The notes: a model not told the origin generated them from the letters alone. Counted from the first letter of the stretch, positions 1 to 9,422 are shown. The stretch: 64,000 bases of DNA from Gordonia jinhuaensis (GCF_014639795.1 NZ_BMGC01000003.1:62001-126000), one strand, 5' to 3'. A program made the numbers and translations.

Positions 1-1
1 C

Positions 2-67
2 GGCCGGTTCGCGGCCACCTACGGGGCCGAATACGGGGAGAGTCCGGCGGTGACACTGCGTCGCTGA
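2..67 (+). CDS. AraC-family transcriptional regulator, C-terminal end (partial)
   Basis: The first 67 bases read in frame 2 as the last 21 residues of a protein ending RFAATYGAEYGESPAVTLRR and a TGA stop. The pattern R-F-x-x-x-Y-x-x-x-[FY]-G-x-S-P-x-x-x-R-R is the usual end of the second helix-turn-helix of AraC/XylS regulators. Everything upstream is outside the window, so the ligand domain and target are unknown. The gene ends four bases before the stop of the convergent S9 peptidase. The family call rests on this short motif only. Confidence 0.6.
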   Translation, partial: GRFAATYGAEYGESPAVTLRR

Positions 68-70
68 TGG

Positions 71-2134
71 TCAGTCCTGTCCGGGAGCCAGTGTCTGCCA
101 CAGGAATTCATAGGCCAACGCCGACTTGAACGCCGCCTGCTTGTTGTCGGCGGCACCGCCGTGCCCGCCCTCGATGTTCTCGTAATAGCGCACCCGGTGA
201 CCGGTTTCCTCGAGCCTCGCCACGAATTTGCGGGCGTGACCGGGGTGCACTCGGTCGTCGCGGGTGGAGGTGGTCACCAGTATCGGCGGGTAGTCGACGT
301 CGGCGCGGATGTTCTGGTACGGCGAGTATTTCGAGATGTAGGACCACTGCGCAGGATCGTCGGGGTCGCCGTATTCGGCCATCCAGGACGCTCCGGCGAG
401 CAGCAGGTGGTAACGCCGCATGTCGATCAGCGGTACCTGACTGACCAGTGACCCGAACAGTTGCGGATACGAGGTGAGCATCACGCCGATCAGCAGTCCG
501 CCGTTCGAACCGCCCTGGGCTCCGAGTTGTTCCACGGTGGTCAATCCACGGCTCACCAGATCCTTGGCCACCGAGGAGAAGTCCTCGTACACCAGATGCC
601 GGCCCGCCTTCTGTGCCTGGGTGTGCCAGGCCGGGCCGTACTCGCCGCCGCCGCGGATGTTGGCGATCACGTAGATGCCGCCTCGGTCGATCCAGTTGCG
701 CCCGGCGATCGCGGCGTACCCCGGTGTCTGGGAGTTCTCGAATCCGCCGTAACCGTAGAGCAGCGTGGGTCCGGATTCGACGTCGTCGCGTTTGACCACG
801 AAATACGGAATCGCGGTGCCGTCGTCGGAGGTGGCGAAATGCTGCTGCACGCTCACCTGCGAGCTGTCGTAGAACGACGGTGACTGCTTGAGCACCTCGA
901 CACCGGCGTCGGTGGTGCCGTACAGGAGCGTCGGCGGCGAGGTGAAGCTGCTCGACAGCAACGAGATCTCGTTGCTGTGGTCGGGATCGGTGTCGAGCAC
1001 GCTGACCGTCGCCAGCGCCGGTACACCGGGCAGCTCCCGCAGCGACCAGTCGCCGAGTGTGGCCACCGCGAGCTGGGTGCGCACGTCGTACAGGGTCACC
1101 ATCACCAGGTGGTCGTGGGTGAACGTGAAGTCCTCGAGACTGGTGTGGGGATCCGGGGTGAACAGCACGGTCGCTTCGCGGACGCCGGCGAGAAAGTCCT
1201 CATAGTCGAAGACCAGCAGGGCGCCTGCCGGATACGTCATACCCTCGAGCTTCCACTCCGACCGCGTCAGCACGAACAGCCACTGGTTACGCACGGTGAC
1301 ATGAGCATCGGTCGGTGTGTCGACGAGAACGGCTGCACCGTCACGCAATTCGTAGGTGAGCGAGTTGAAGAAGTCCACCGCCCGGCTGACGAAGTGGCGC
1401 TCGAAACCGGGAGTGTCGTCGTAGGTGGCACCGACCGCGACGTCGGAGACCTCGCCGGCGAAGACGGTGGTCGCCGCACTCAGCGGTGTGCCGCGGGTCC
1501 AGCGCTTGACCACCCGCGGATAGCCGGAATCGGTGAGTGCGGGCTTGCCGTCATCGGTACCGCTGGATTCACCGTCGGTGAACTCGGTGCCCACGTAGAT
1601 GGTGTCGCGGTCGATCCAGCCCACGTCGGACTTGTTCTCGGGCAGCGTGAACCCGTCGGTGACCCAGCTGCGGGCAGTGAGATCGAATTCGCGGACGACG
1701 CTGGCGTCGGCGCCGCCGCGGGACAGCAGCACCAGTGCGCGGTCGCGTTGTGGACGCAACACCAGCGCGCCCTTCCAGACCCAGTTCTCGTCGTCCTCGC
1801 GTGCGAGTGCGCCGACGTCGATCAGCACATCCCAGTCGGGGCGCTCGGTGCGGTAGGACTCCGGTGTGGTCCGGCGCCACAGGCCGCGCGGGTGGGTGGC
1901 GTCGCGCCAGAAGTTGTAGAGATACTCGCCACGCCTGCGGGCGAACGGGATGCGGTCGTCGGTGTCGAGCACCTCGAGGGTCTGCGCCTGCATCTGTGCG
2001 AAACGCTCGGTTCCCGTCAGTGCCGCGACGGTGGGGGCGTTGTGTTCGGCGACCCATTCCAGTGCGGTGTCGCCGGTGACGTCTTCGAGCCAGAGGTAGG
2101 GATCGGTGTCAGGGTCTCCGCGATGGTCGGTCAT
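71..2134 (-). CDS. S9 family prolyl oligopeptidase-like peptidase
   Basis: A 687-residue serine peptidase of the prolyl oligopeptidase type, expected to cleave short peptides after proline in the cytoplasm (no signal peptide seen). The N-terminal two thirds match the beta-propeller part. The C-terminal alpha/beta-hydrolase part has the nucleophile in GGSNGG (Ser about 543), the acid in TRDDRVHPGHARK (about 624) and the histidine in EGGHGG (about 656). The triad is complete and the length is typical. The ATG lies 7 nt after CAGACT, a plausible -10 box, so the message may be leaderless. The next gene on the same strand, an oxidase assembly protein, is read separately from further right. Exact substrate specificity cannot be told from sequence. 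Confidence 0.88.
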   Translation of the reverse strand: MTDHRGDPDTDPYLWLEDVTGDTALEWVAEHNAPTVAALTGTERFAQMQAQTLEVLDTDDRIPFARRRGEYLYNFWRDATHPRGLWRRTTPESYRTERPDWDVLIDVGALAREDDENWVWKGALVLRPQRDRALVLLSRGGADASVVREFDLTARSWVTDGFTLPENKSDVGWIDRDTIYVGTEFTDGESSGTDDGKPALTDSGYPRVVKRWTRGTPLSAATTVFAGEVSDVAVGATYDDTPGFERHFVSRAVDFFNSLTYELRDGAAVLVDTPTDAHVTVRNQWLFVLTRSEWKLEGMTYPAGALLVFDYEDFLAGVREATVLFTPDPHTSLEDFTFTHDHLVMVTLYDVRTQLAVATLGDWSLRELPGVPALATVSVLDTDPDHSNEISLLSSSFTSPPTLLYGTTDAGVEVLKQSPSFYDSSQVSVQQHFATSDDGTAIPYFVVKRDDVESGPTLLYGYGGFENSQTPGYAAIAGRNWIDRGGIYVIANIRGGGEYGPAWHTQAQKAGRHLVYEDFSSVAKDLVSRGLTTVEQLGAQGGSNGGLLIGVMLTSYPQLFGSLVSQVPLIDMRRYHLLLAGASWMAEYGDPDDPAQWSYISKYSPYQNIRADVDYPPILVTTSTRDDRVHPGHARKFVARLEETGHRVRYYENIEGGHGGAADNKQAAFKSALAYEFLWQTLAPGQD

Positions 2135-2150
2135 GGTTCACAGTCTGCCC

Positions 2151-3131
2151 TCACCGACGGAACCGGTCGCGCAGTCCGGGGTCGTTCTCCCACCAGAGTC
2201 CGGTGTCGGCAGGTTCGTCGTGCTGGTGCTGGTGCGCCGGCGTCGGCCCGGCTGCGCCCGACGTGGTGTCCGTCGTTGCCATGGTGGTGTGGCGTTCCTC
2301 GATCCGGGCGTCCTCCTCGCGTTCGCGCACCCGTTCGTCGGCGCGGAAGCGCGCGAACAGCGCCATCAGGAACGGCAGGCCCACCACGTCGCCGAGGATC
2401 CACAGGATGCCCGCGCCGATGGTCTGGTCCAACCGCATATCGGGTCCCCAGTGCCGGCCGAGTGAAGCGTAGTAACCGGCCGCGATCAGCGGTCCCTGCC
2501 AGATGACGATGCCGAGGATGCCGTCGCCGATGGTCTCGATCACGGTGATGCCCAGCGACAGCGCCTGCGGGTAGCGGCGTGGGACCGGGTCGAGCTGCAG
2601 GCGGGTGTAGAAGTAGCCGAAGCCGATCGCGACCATCAGCAGCCGGGTTGCGACGTCGACCACATTGTTGCGCAGGATGGTCTCGTACCAGCCGGTGAAG
2701 TAGATCAGCCAGGGCAACGCGAGCACGCCCGCGGAGGTGACTGGAGGGCTGGTGAGCACCCGGAGAAACCGTGAGCGCAGTGCGGCGTCGATGCGCCGAC
2801 GCCCGCGTTCGCCGACTGCGTCGCGTAGCGCGGTCAGCGGCATCCCCAGCGCGAGGCCGAACGGCACCACCAGCAGGAGCAGCACGAACTGCAGCGCCCG
2901 CACCCAGAACAGCACGTCGGCGTAGGCGCCGATGAAACTGACCGCCGAGGCCAGCCACACCCCGGCTCCGAGGATGGTGAACAGTAGGGCCCGGCCCAGC
3001 GACAACGTCGATCGCCGCCAGCACCACCAGTAGAGCGCGAGCACGGCGACGATGACGAGTGCGGTCACCACATCGGGGCTCCCGATGCTCAACGCGACGT
3101 CGATCGTCAGCGGGGTATGGGCCTGTGACAC
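2151..3131 (-). CDS. Cytochrome c oxidase assembly protein, CtaG (Caa3_CtaG) family
   Basis: A polytopic membrane protein of about 326 residues with seven to eight hydrophobic segments, matching the Caa3_CtaG family that helps copper delivery and assembly of cytochrome oxidase. The C-terminus is a hydrophilic cytosolic tail with a His-rich stretch (AHQHQHDEP), which could bind metal. I chose the GTG at 3131 (protein [11 protein letters not shown]...) because CACACT at 3144-3139 ends 7 nt before it, which suits a leaderless start. GTG at 3137 is possible, and an ATG at 3197 would overlap the divergent lpd start. The gene is back to back with lpd, so one short region of about 40 bp serves both promoters. 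Confidence 0.8.
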   Translation of the reverse strand: MSQAHTPLTIDVALSIGSPDVVTALVIVAVLALYWWCWRRSTLSLGRALLFTILGAGVWLASAVSFIGAYADVLFWVRALQFVLLLLVVPFGLALGMPLTALRDAVGERGRRRIDAALRSRFLRVLTSPPVTSAGVLALPWLIYFTGWYETILRNNVVDVATRLLMVAIGFGYFYTRLQLDPVPRRYPQALSLGITVIETIGDGILGIVIWQGPLIAAGYYASLGRHWGPDMRLDQTIGAGILWILGDVVGLPFLMALFARFRADERVREREEDARIEERHTTMATTDTTSGAAGPTPAHQHQHDEPADTGLWWENDPGLRDRFRR

Positions 3132-3168
3132 GACCACCAGTGTGCCCCGCGAACAGGGGAGTCGTAAT

Positions 3169-4563
3169 GTGGACCTCGTGGCTGAACACTTTGACACAGT
3201 TGTCCTGGGCGCAGGTCCGGGTGGTTACGTCGCCGCGATCCGGTGCGCACAACTCGGGCAGACCGTCGGAATCATCGAAGAGAAGTACTGGGGCGGTGTG
3301 TGCCTGAACGTCGGGTGTATCCCGTCGAAGGCGTTGCTGCGCAACGCCGAACTCGCACACGTATTCACCCACGAGGCCAAGACCTTCGGCATCAGCGGCG
3401 ACGTGTCGTTCGACTTCGGGGCGGCATTCGACCGCAGTCGCAACGTGGCCGACACCAGCGCCAAGGGTGTCCACTACCTGAACAAGAAGAACAAGATCAC
3501 CGAGATCGAGGGGCACGGCGAGTTCCTCGATGCGCACACCATCAAGGTGGGCGACAAGGAGGTCACCTTCGACAACTGCATCATCGACACCGGGTCGACG
3601 GTGAAACTGCTTCCCGGCGTCGAACTCTCGGACAACGTGGTCACCTACGAGACCCAGATCCTCACCCGTGAGCTGCCCGAGAGCATCGTGATCGTCGGAG
3701 CCGGCGCGATCGGCATGGAGTTCGGCTACGTGCTGGCCAACTACGGCGTGGACGTGACCATCGTCGAATTCCTCGACCGGGTGCTGCCCAACGAGGACGT
3801 CGACGTGTCCAAGGAGATCGCCAAGGCCTACAAGAAGCTCGGTGTGAAGGTGCTGACCTCCACCGCGGTGCAAACCGTCGACGACCAGGGTTCGAAGGTC
3901 GTGGTGACCTACAAGGACAAGAAGGGTGACTCCGGCGAGCTCACCGCCGATCGGGTGCTCATGTCGGTGGGCTTCGCCCCTCGCGTCGAGGGCTTCGGGC
4001 TCGACAAGACCGGCGTCGAGCTCACCGAGCGCGGCGCGATCGCCATCGACGACTTCATGCGCACCAACGTCCCCGGTATCTATGCGATCGGCGACGTCAC
4101 CGCCAAGCTCCAGCTCGCTCACGTTGCCGAGGCACAGGGTGTGGTGGCCGCCGAGACGATCGCGGGCGCCGAGACCATGACGCTCGGCGACTACCGCTTC
4201 ATGCCGCGGGCGACGTTCTGCCAGCCGCAGGTCGCGAGCTTCGGTCTCACCGAGGCACAGGCACGCGATGCCGGCTTCGATGTGAAGGTCACCACCTTCC
4301 CGTTCAGCGCGAACGGCAAGGCGCGCGGCATGGCCGAGACCGCCGGCTTCGTCAAGCTCGTCACCAACGCCGAGACCGCCGAACTGCTCGGCGGGCACAT
4401 GGTGGGAGACAGTGTCTCCGAGCTGCTGCCGGAGATGACGCTGGCGCAGAAGTGGGATCTGACCGCTCGTGAGCTCGGCCGCAACGTGCACACCCACCCG
4501 ACGCTGAGCGAGGCTCTGCAGGAGACCTACCACGGCGCGCTGGGTCACATGATCAACCTGTGA
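3169..4563 (+). CDS. lpd: Dihydrolipoyl dehydrogenase (E3 subunit)
   Basis: FAD-dependent dihydrolipoamide dehydrogenase of about 464 residues. It reoxidises the lipoyl groups of pyruvate and 2-oxoglutarate dehydrogenase complexes with NAD+; in mycobacteria it also feeds the peroxidase complex. The FAD motif [10 protein letters not shown], the redox disulfide [13 protein letters not shown], the NAD motif [10 protein letters not shown] and the C-terminal interface histidine region ([10 protein letters not shown]) are all present. I set the start at GTG 3169 because AGGGGAG ends 7 nt upstream; GTG 3178 gives a protein three residues shorter and is closer to typical N-termini. The gene corresponds to lpdC (Rv0462) of M. 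tuberculosis and begins the stretch of shared gene order. Confidence 0.95.
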   Translation: MDLVAEHFDTVVLGAGPGGYVAAIRCAQLGQTVGIIEEKYWGGVCLNVGCIPSKALLRNAELAHVFTHEAKTFGISGDVSFDFGAAFDRSRNVADTSAKGVHYLNKKNKITEIEGHGEFLDAHTIKVGDKEVTFDNCIIDTGSTVKLLPGVELSDNVVTYETQILTRELPESIVIVGAGAIGMEFGYVLANYGVDVTIVEFLDRVLPNEDVDVSKEIAKAYKKLGVKVLTSTAVQTVDDQGSKVVVTYKDKKGDSGELTADRVLMSVGFAPRVEGFGLDKTGVELTERGAIAIDDFMRTNVPGIYAIGDVTAKLQLAHVAEAQGVVAAETIAGAETMTLGDYRFMPRATFCQPQVASFGLTEAQARDAGFDVKVTTFPFSANGKARGMAETAGFVKLVTNAETAELLGGHMVGDSVSELLPEMTLAQKWDLTARELGRNVHTHPTLSEALQETYHGALGHMINL

Positions 4564-4584
4564 GCGCCTGAGCACCCCACTGGA

Positions 4585-4639
4585 ACACGAATTCCCCTTG
4601 CTCCGCGCCGAATACGCGCGGGACGAGGGGAATTCGTGT
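4585..4639. terminator. Bidirectional terminator-like inverted repeat
   Basis: A perfect 14-bp inverted repeat (ACACGAATTCCCCT at 4585-4598 and its complement at 4626-4639) with a 27-nt G+C-rich loop that can itself pair (TCCGCGC with GCGCGGGA). It sits between the convergent ends of lpd and the SDR gene. There is no U-tract, which is common for actinobacterial terminators. Confidence 0.6.
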
Positions 4640-4666
4640 ATGTGTGCGCCGGTGTTTCCCGGCTCG

Positions 4667-5515
4667 TCAGCTCTTCGGGTTCACCGGGGTGTACGGCGTG
4701 ATGTCGTAGGCGGTCTGCACGAGTTCTGGTCGCTGCCCGTCGTTGAGCGTGCGGTCCCACTGGGATTCGGTCTGGGCACGGATGTCGTCGACGGTGCTCG
4801 TGGGTAGCACGTGTCGGTAGGCGGTGTCCTCTCCGGTCAGCACGTCGATCGTGGTGGTGATGACCTCGTCGGGATCGTGCTGCTCATGCGGGAAGGCGAG
4901 CTTCTCGTAGTCGAACAGGCGGGTCGACGGGTCGTCGACCCAGGTCTTCCAGGTCTCGAACATGGTGTCGTTGAACCCGGTGAGGAACGGTCCTGGGTTG
5001 ACGGTCGCCACCGTGATGCCGAATTCAGCGAGTTCCTGGTCGAGTGCGTCGGCGAAGGCCTCCACGGCGTGTTTGGAGCCGGCGTAGGCGCCGGTGAACG
5101 GGTCGACGGTGAGCCCGGCGACCGACGACATGAACACGATCTTGCCCGCCTTCTTGGACACCATCTGCTTGGCGATGCCCTGGGTGAGCAGGATCGGCCC
5201 GATCACGTTGACCTCGAACTGTCGTCGGAGATTCGCCGCCGGGATGTCCACGGTCGACCCGCCCTCGGAGACGCCGGCGTTGTTCAGCAAGACGTCGACA
5301 TCCCACGTGAAGGCGTTGAGTCGATCACCCTCGTCGGTGACGTCGAGCTTCTCCACGCGAAGGTCGACGTCGCGGGTGATCGCCTCGGCGCGAAGCGCGT
5401 TGACCTGCGCGATGATCTCCACGCCGGCGATCACGTCGTGTCCCTGCGCGGCCAACCGCAGTGCGATCTCCTTGCCGAATCCGCTGCCTGCGCCGGTGAT
5501 GAGAAATGTGGTCAT
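4667..5515 (-). CDS. SDR family NAD(P)-dependent oxidoreductase
   Basis: A 282-residue short-chain dehydrogenase with the cofactor motif TGAGSGFG at the N-terminus, NNAG, the catalytic serine in SSVAG and YAGSK (Tyr and Lys). The extended C-terminal part after the Rossmann core (from about residue 195) is longer than in minimal SDRs and probably shapes the substrate pocket. The start lies 6 nt downstream of the stop of the zinc alcohol dehydrogenase gene, so the two are almost certainly one operon. Together they suggest successive oxidation or reduction of an alcohol/aldehyde substrate. The substrate is not identifiable from sequence. Confidence 0.85.
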   Translation of the reverse strand: MTTFLITGAGSGFGKEIALRLAAQGHDVIAGVEIIAQVNALRAEAITRDVDLRVEKLDVTDEGDRLNAFTWDVDVLLNNAGVSEGGSTVDIPAANLRRQFEVNVIGPILLTQGIAKQMVSKKAGKIVFMSSVAGLTVDPFTGAYAGSKHAVEAFADALDQELAEFGITVATVNPGPFLTGFNDTMFETWKTWVDDPSTRLFDYEKLAFPHEQHDPDEVITTTIDVLTGEDTAYRHVLPTSTVDDIRAQTESQWDRTLNDGQRPELVQTAYDITPYTPVNPKS

Positions 5516-5521
5516 GGATGC

Positions 5522-6631
5522 TCAGCTTTCTGTGGTGGGCATGACGAGAACGGCTTTCACCGATGTCCCGGTCCTGGTGTCATCGATGGCCTGCTCGAGC
5601 TGGTCGAACGGATAGGTGGTGATCAACTGGTCGAACGGGAACTGTCCGGCCTTGTAGAGGTTGATCAGCTGCGGGATGAAGTTCTGCGGGATCGAATCGC
5701 CCTCGATGCCGCCGACGATCGTCTTGCCCGAGAACAGTCCCACGTCGAGCGTGGTACCCGGCTTGGAGACGGCGATGAAGGCGACCTTCGCGCCGAATCC
5801 CACCGACGACAGCAGCGACGCCATGACCGGTCCGACCCCGGTGGTGTCGACGCCGTATTCCGCGCCGCCGCCGGTGATCTCGGTGATCCGCGCGGTCACG
5901 TCCTCGTTTTTGGAGTTGATGGTGTGGGTGGCCCCGAGCGTGGTGGCGAACTCCAGACGCGAATCGATGATGTCCACGGCGATGATGGTGGTGGCGCCGG
6001 CGACCTTGGCGCCCATGATCGCCGAGAGTCCCACCGCGCCGGTGCCGGTGACGACGATCGACGAACCCGCGGGCACGTCGAGCGAATTGAGGACGGTTCC
6101 GGCGCCGGTCTGGATGCCGCAGCCCAGTGGGCCAGCGATCTCGGTGGGGGCGTCGTCGGGGAGCTTCACCACGTTCTTGGCCGCGGCGATCGCGTGGGTG
6201 GCGAATGAGGATTGTCCGAAGAAGTTGCCGTGCACGACTGCGCCCTCGGAATCGGTGAGGGTGGTGGTGCCGTCTTCGCGGATCCCGCCGAAGTTCAACG
6301 GCATGAAGTACAGGCAGTAGGCTTCCTTGCCCGCCAGGCAGTTTCGGCAGTGTCCGCATGCCGCGAACGACATCGCCACCGCATCGCCGGGTTGCAGACC
6401 GGTGACCGCATCGCCCACCTTCTCGATCACCCCGGCCCCCTCGTGTCCGAGGACGAACGGGAACGCACCCGGGATGTCGCCGCTCTGCACCGCGAGGTCG
6501 GTGTGGCACAGGCCCACCGCGGTGATCTTGACGAGTACCTCGTCGGGTTCGATGTCGTCGAGCGTCAGATCCTCGAAGACGAAGGACTTGCCGACATCGG
6601 GCAATACCGCGGCGTGGACGGATGTGGTCAT
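5522..6631 (-). CDS. Zinc-dependent NAD-linked alcohol dehydrogenase (MDR superfamily)
   Basis: A 369-residue medium-chain alcohol dehydrogenase. Catalytic zinc ligands are visible as Cys42 (GLCHTD) and His63-Glu64 (LGHEG); the structural zinc lobe has Cys92, 95, 98 and 106 (CGHCRNCLAGKEAYC). The NAD motif is TGTGAVGLSA. The overall pattern resembles aryl/geraniol-type alcohol dehydrogenases. I use the ATG at 6631 because GGAGGA lies immediately upstream at proper spacing; the upstream ATG at 6658 lacks this. It is the first gene of a two-gene unit with the SDR, six bases apart. The 240 bp to bioQ hold its promoter; I see no clear operator there. Confidence 0.88.
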   Translation of the reverse strand: MTTSVHAAVLPDVGKSFVFEDLTLDDIEPDEVLVKITAVGLCHTDLAVQSGDIPGAFPFVLGHEGAGVIEKVGDAVTGLQPGDAVAMSFAACGHCRNCLAGKEAYCLYFMPLNFGGIREDGTTTLTDSEGAVVHGNFFGQSSFATHAIAAAKNVVKLPDDAPTEIAGPLGCGIQTGAGTVLNSLDVPAGSSIVVTGTGAVGLSAIMGAKVAGATTIIAVDIIDSRLEFATTLGATHTINSKNEDVTARITEITGGGAEYGVDTTGVGPVMASLLSSVGFGAKVAFIAVSKPGTTLDVGLFSGKTIVGGIEGDSIPQNFIPQLINLYKAGQFPFDQLITTYPFDQLEQAIDDTRTGTSVKAVLVMPTTES

Positions 6632-6871
6632 CTGATCCTCCAATTCTGTTGTCACCATTCACGGTACTCGGTCGTGGTGATCGCGAAAGAGTGTTTCGTC
6701 CGTCATGCCCGGCTGTACTCGACGTGAGCCAATACTGTTCGTCGACAGCGCAACTCGTCTGTTGTGCGGTGTCCGATTCGCTGCACTCATTCCGTGATGC
6801 TGCCCTGATCCCTGCAGCGCACGGGGATTCGCGACGCGCTGTGGGCTCGGGTGCCGATGTGTCGCGGTTGC

Positions 6872-7375
6872 CTACGACGCCGACGCGATACCGGCCAGCA
6901 CGATGTCGAGGCCGCGCTCGAAGGAGGCGTCGAGACCGGGGTCGTCGGCGACGATCCCGACTGCGGCGGCCTGTCGATGCATCTGGGTGGCCTGGGCCTG
7001 GCCGAAGACGTAGAGAAGCAGGGTGCGCGCGGCGTCGCGGTCACCGAGGCGTGCCGCGAGATCGGTCTCGATACCGGAGACGCCGAGTCGGAAGGCCGAA
7101 GCGGTGGCCACCACGTCGGAACCGTCCCGCACCGACAGCATGGCCTCGCGCATCGCCCGGCATGTCGCGCGCAGGTCATCGCCGACGCCGACCTCGGCGA
7201 GGATCGAGTCGGCCATCAGTGCGAGCAGCTCCTGTTTGGACGCCACGTGGTGATACAGCGCGCTGGGCTGCACCTCGAGCGCGCCCGCCACTCGTCGCAT
7301 GGAGAAGAACTCCAGTCCGGCGACGTCGAGCACCTCGAGTGCGGTGCGGACGACGTCGTCACGGGTGTGGGCCAT
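6872..7375 (-). CDS. bioQ: TetR family repressor, probable BioQ (biotin regulator)
   Basis: A short TetR protein (167 residues) with the DNA-binding helix-turn-helix at about residues 22-45 (MRRVAGALEVQPSALYHHV), followed by a TetR_C-like ligand domain. It is divergent from bioYMN. Its own message looks leaderless (TAGGGT at 7388-7383 ending 7 nt before the ATG). The intergenic region carries two copies of TGAAC-N3-GTTCA, close to the TGAAC-N3-GTTAC site reported for BioQ of Corynebacterium glutamicum and Mycobacterium. Corynebacterial BioQ controls bioYMN and biotin synthesis genes because BirA there lacks a DNA-binding domain. The assignment is inferred from position plus operator, not from a protein alignment. 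Confidence 0.75.
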   Translation of the reverse strand: MAHTRDDVVRTALEVLDVAGLEFFSMRRVAGALEVQPSALYHHVASKQELLALMADSILAEVGVGDDLRATCRAMREAMLSVRDGSDVVATASAFRLGVSGIETDLAARLGDRDAARTLLLYVFGQAQATQMHRQAAAVGIVADDPGLDASFERGLDIVLAGIASAS

Positions 7376-7419
7376 GAATCCGACCCTATCGCCACGGGGA
7401 GGCAGGACGGGCGTTAGCC

Positions 7420-7447
7420 TGAACGCTGTTCACATGAACACCGTTCA
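7420..7447. promoter_or_regulatory. Two tandem BioQ-type operators
   Basis: TGAACGCTGTTCA at 7420-7432 and TGAACACCGTTCA at 7435-7447 are two palindromic 13-mers whose centres lie 15 bp apart, between bioQ and bioY. Each fits TGAAC-N3-GTTCA. They lie in the shared promoter region, so one repressor could shut both directions when biotin is sufficient. Confidence 0.75.
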
Positions 7448-7499
7448 GTCGACGGTGTTCGCAGACCGGAAATCCAATCGGTGCCGAGGAGAGCAGCAG

Positions 7500-8108
7500 A
7501 TGGTTGACGAACAGGTGGCCGCCCCCGCCCGATCGCGCGGCGCGACCGACATCGCGCTGATCGCCGGATTCGCCGCGCTCATCGCCGCATGTGCGCTGAT
7601 GCCCGCCATCCATGTGGGCGCGGGCATCGTGCCGATCACCCTGCAGACATTCGGTGTGCTGCTGGCCGGGGCCGTGCTGGGTGCGCGGCGGGGATTCCTC
7701 GCCGTGCTGCTCTATCTGGCGGTCGGTCTGGCAGGTCTGCCGGTGTTCAGCGGCGGTGCGGCCGGACCCGCGGTCTTCGCCGGCCCGACCGCGGGCTATC
7801 TGATCGGGTTCCCGTTCGGCGCCTGGCTGTGCGGACTCATCGTGGAGCGACTGCCGCGGCACAAGGCCGCCGGTAGTGTGCCGCTGGTGTTCGCGGCCGG
7901 CTTCGTGGCCAGCGCGGTGTTCATCCACCTGTTCGGCATCGTCGGTCTGATGCTGCGCGTGCCGACCAGCTTCTCGGCGGCCTTCCGCATCGACTGGGTG
8001 TTCTGGCCCGGCGACCTGATCAAGATCGCGGTGATGGCCCTGGTGGCCACTGCCGTGCACCGCGCATTCCCCGACCTGCTGCCGCAGCGTCGCCGCGCCC
8101 GCGCATGA
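7500..8108 (+). CDS. bioY: Biotin transporter substrate-binding subunit (ECF S component)
   Basis: A 202-residue integral membrane protein with about six hydrophobic segments. It carries BioY hallmarks such as the T-L-Q-T-F-G-V-L-L-A-G region early on and G-P-T-A-G-Y-L-I-G-F in the middle. It captures biotin at the membrane and works with BioM (ATPase) and BioN (T component). The ATG at 7500 has GAGGAG about 11 nt upstream. The operon order bioY-bioM-bioN is the one known from C. glutamicum. The leader carries the two BioQ-type operators, so uptake is likely repressed by biotin sufficiency. Confidence 0.92.
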   Translation: MVDEQVAAPARSRGATDIALIAGFAALIAACALMPAIHVGAGIVPITLQTFGVLLAGAVLGARRGFLAVLLYLAVGLAGLPVFSGGAAGPAVFAGPTAGYLIGFPFGAWLCGLIVERLPRHKAAGSVPLVFAAGFVASAVFIHLFGIVGLMLRVPTSFSAAFRIDWVFWPGDLIKIAVMALVATAVHRAFPDLLPQRRRARA

Positions 8109-8139
8109 TCCGGGACCAGCGCATGATCCGGGATCACTG

Positions 8140-8814
8140 ATGATCGAATTCGCCGCAGCCGCGGTCGAGGGCCGACTGGCGCCCACCACGCTGCGCCTCG
8201 ACGACCACCTGACCGCGGTGATCGGGTCGAACGGATCGGGGAAGTCGACACTCGCACGCCTGATCAACGGGCTGATCGACCCGACATCGGGCACGGTGAC
8301 GGTCAACGGTATCGACACCCGCCGCCACGGCGCCAGGGTGCGCAGGCAGGTGGGCTTCGTGTTCACCGACCCTGCCGCCCAGCTGGTGATGCCGACGGTC
8401 ATCGAGGACATCAGCCTGTCGCTGCGCCGACAGCACCGCGCCAAGTCCGCCCGCACCGAGGCGGCGCTTGCCGCACTCGACCGGTTCGAGCTCTCCCACC
8501 TCGCGCAGCGCAGCGTCCACGCGCTGTCGGGTGGTCAGCGCCAGATGGTCGCACTGGCCTCGGTGCTGGCCACCGATCCGCAGATCGTGGTCGCCGACGA
8601 GCCGACGACGCTGCTCGATCTGCGCAACGCTCGACGGGTCGGCGACGTGCTGTGTGGGCTGTCCCAGCAGGTGGTGATCGTCACCCACGACCTCGACCTC
8701 GCCGCACGATGCGATCGGGCGCTGGTGGTCGAGTCGGGTTCGGTGGTCTACGACGGGCAGGCGCAGGAAGCGGTCGGGTACTACCGCGGGCTGGTCGTGG
8801 GGGATCGCGCATGA
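8140..8814 (+). CDS. bioM: Energy-coupling factor ATPase for biotin uptake
   Basis: A 224-residue ABC ATPase with Walker A GSNGSGKST (residues 29-37), signature LSGGQ (about 129), Walker B IVVADEPT and the switch histidine in IVTHDLDLAA. It is the energising subunit of the BioYMN transporter. Its ATG starts 31 nt after bioY and its stop overlaps the bioN start (ATGA), so the three are translated as one coupled operon. A short direct repeat (GCATGATCCGGGA, twice) lies at the bioY-bioM junction at 8103-8133. Confidence 0.9.
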   Translation: MIEFAAAAVEGRLAPTTLRLDDHLTAVIGSNGSGKSTLARLINGLIDPTSGTVTVNGIDTRRHGARVRRQVGFVFTDPAAQLVMPTVIEDISLSLRRQHRAKSARTEAALAALDRFELSHLAQRSVHALSGGQRQMVALASVLATDPQIVVADEPTTLLDLRNARRVGDVLCGLSQQVVIVTHDLDLAARCDRALVVESGSVVYDGQAQEAVGYYRGLVVGDRA

Positions 8815-9422
8815 GGGGACCGTCGTTGGGCACCTATCAGCCCGGCACCACGGTCCTCCACCGACTGCCGCCGGGCGCCAAACTTGCGGGGCTGTTCGCA
8901 TTCGCGATCGCGGTGATCGCACTGCCGGGTCCGTGGTATGCCGTCGGCGCGCTCGCGCTGGCGGTCGGTCTGGCGATGTGGGCGCGGGTGAGCCGGGACT
9001 CGCTGCTGTCGGCGCTGCGCGGATTCGCCATCGTGGGCATCTCACTGGGCGCCTACCACGTGTGGCAGAACGGGTGGTCGAGTGCCGCGGCGGCGGTGGC
9101 GGCCGTCTTCGCACTCATCGTGGCCTCGACCGTGTTCACCGCCACCACCGCAGTCGACGATCTCCTCGACACGATCACCCGGATACTGACGCCGCTGCGA
9201 CCGCTGCGGGTGGACCCCGAGAAGGTCGCGCTGGCCTTCGCGCTCACCCTGCGCGCGGTGCCCTCGACACTGGATCTGGCCACCGAGACCGCCGACGCAG
9301 CCCGGGCTCGCGGACTCGAACGCAGCCCGCGCGCCCGGCTGATCCCGCTGGTGCTGCGCGCGGTCGCCCAGGCCCGCCACACCGGCGAGGCGCTGACCGC
9401 GCGCGGTGTGGGTGATGACTGA
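8811..9422 (+). CDS. bioN: Energy-coupling factor transmembrane (T) protein for biotin uptake
   Basis: A 203-residue EcfT/CbiQ-type membrane protein: an N-terminal YQPGTTVLHRLPPGAKL segment typical of the family, four to five hydrophobic segments, and the C-terminal coupling motifs ADAARARGLE and GEALTARGV, which match the A-R-G coupling helices that contact the ATPase. It overlaps bioM by four bases. Together with BioY and BioM it forms the complete ECF biotin importer. Confidence 0.9.
   Translation: MRGPSLGTYQPGTTVLHRLPPGAKLAGLFAFAIAVIALPGPWYAVGALALAVGLAMWARVSRDSLLSALRGFAIVGISLGAYHVWQNGWSSAAAAVAAVFALIVASTVFTATTAVDDLLDTITRILTPLRPLRVDPEKVALAFALTLRAVPSTLDLATETADAARARGLERSPRARLIPLVLRAVAQARHTGEALTARGVGDD

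Noticed and set aside
2131-4575. An 814-codon open frame on the minus strand opposite lpd
   Set aside because: It is the antisense shadow of lpd and ctaG: no family match, Arg/His/Gly-biased composition, and it covers the lpd coding region whose own frame is unmistakable.
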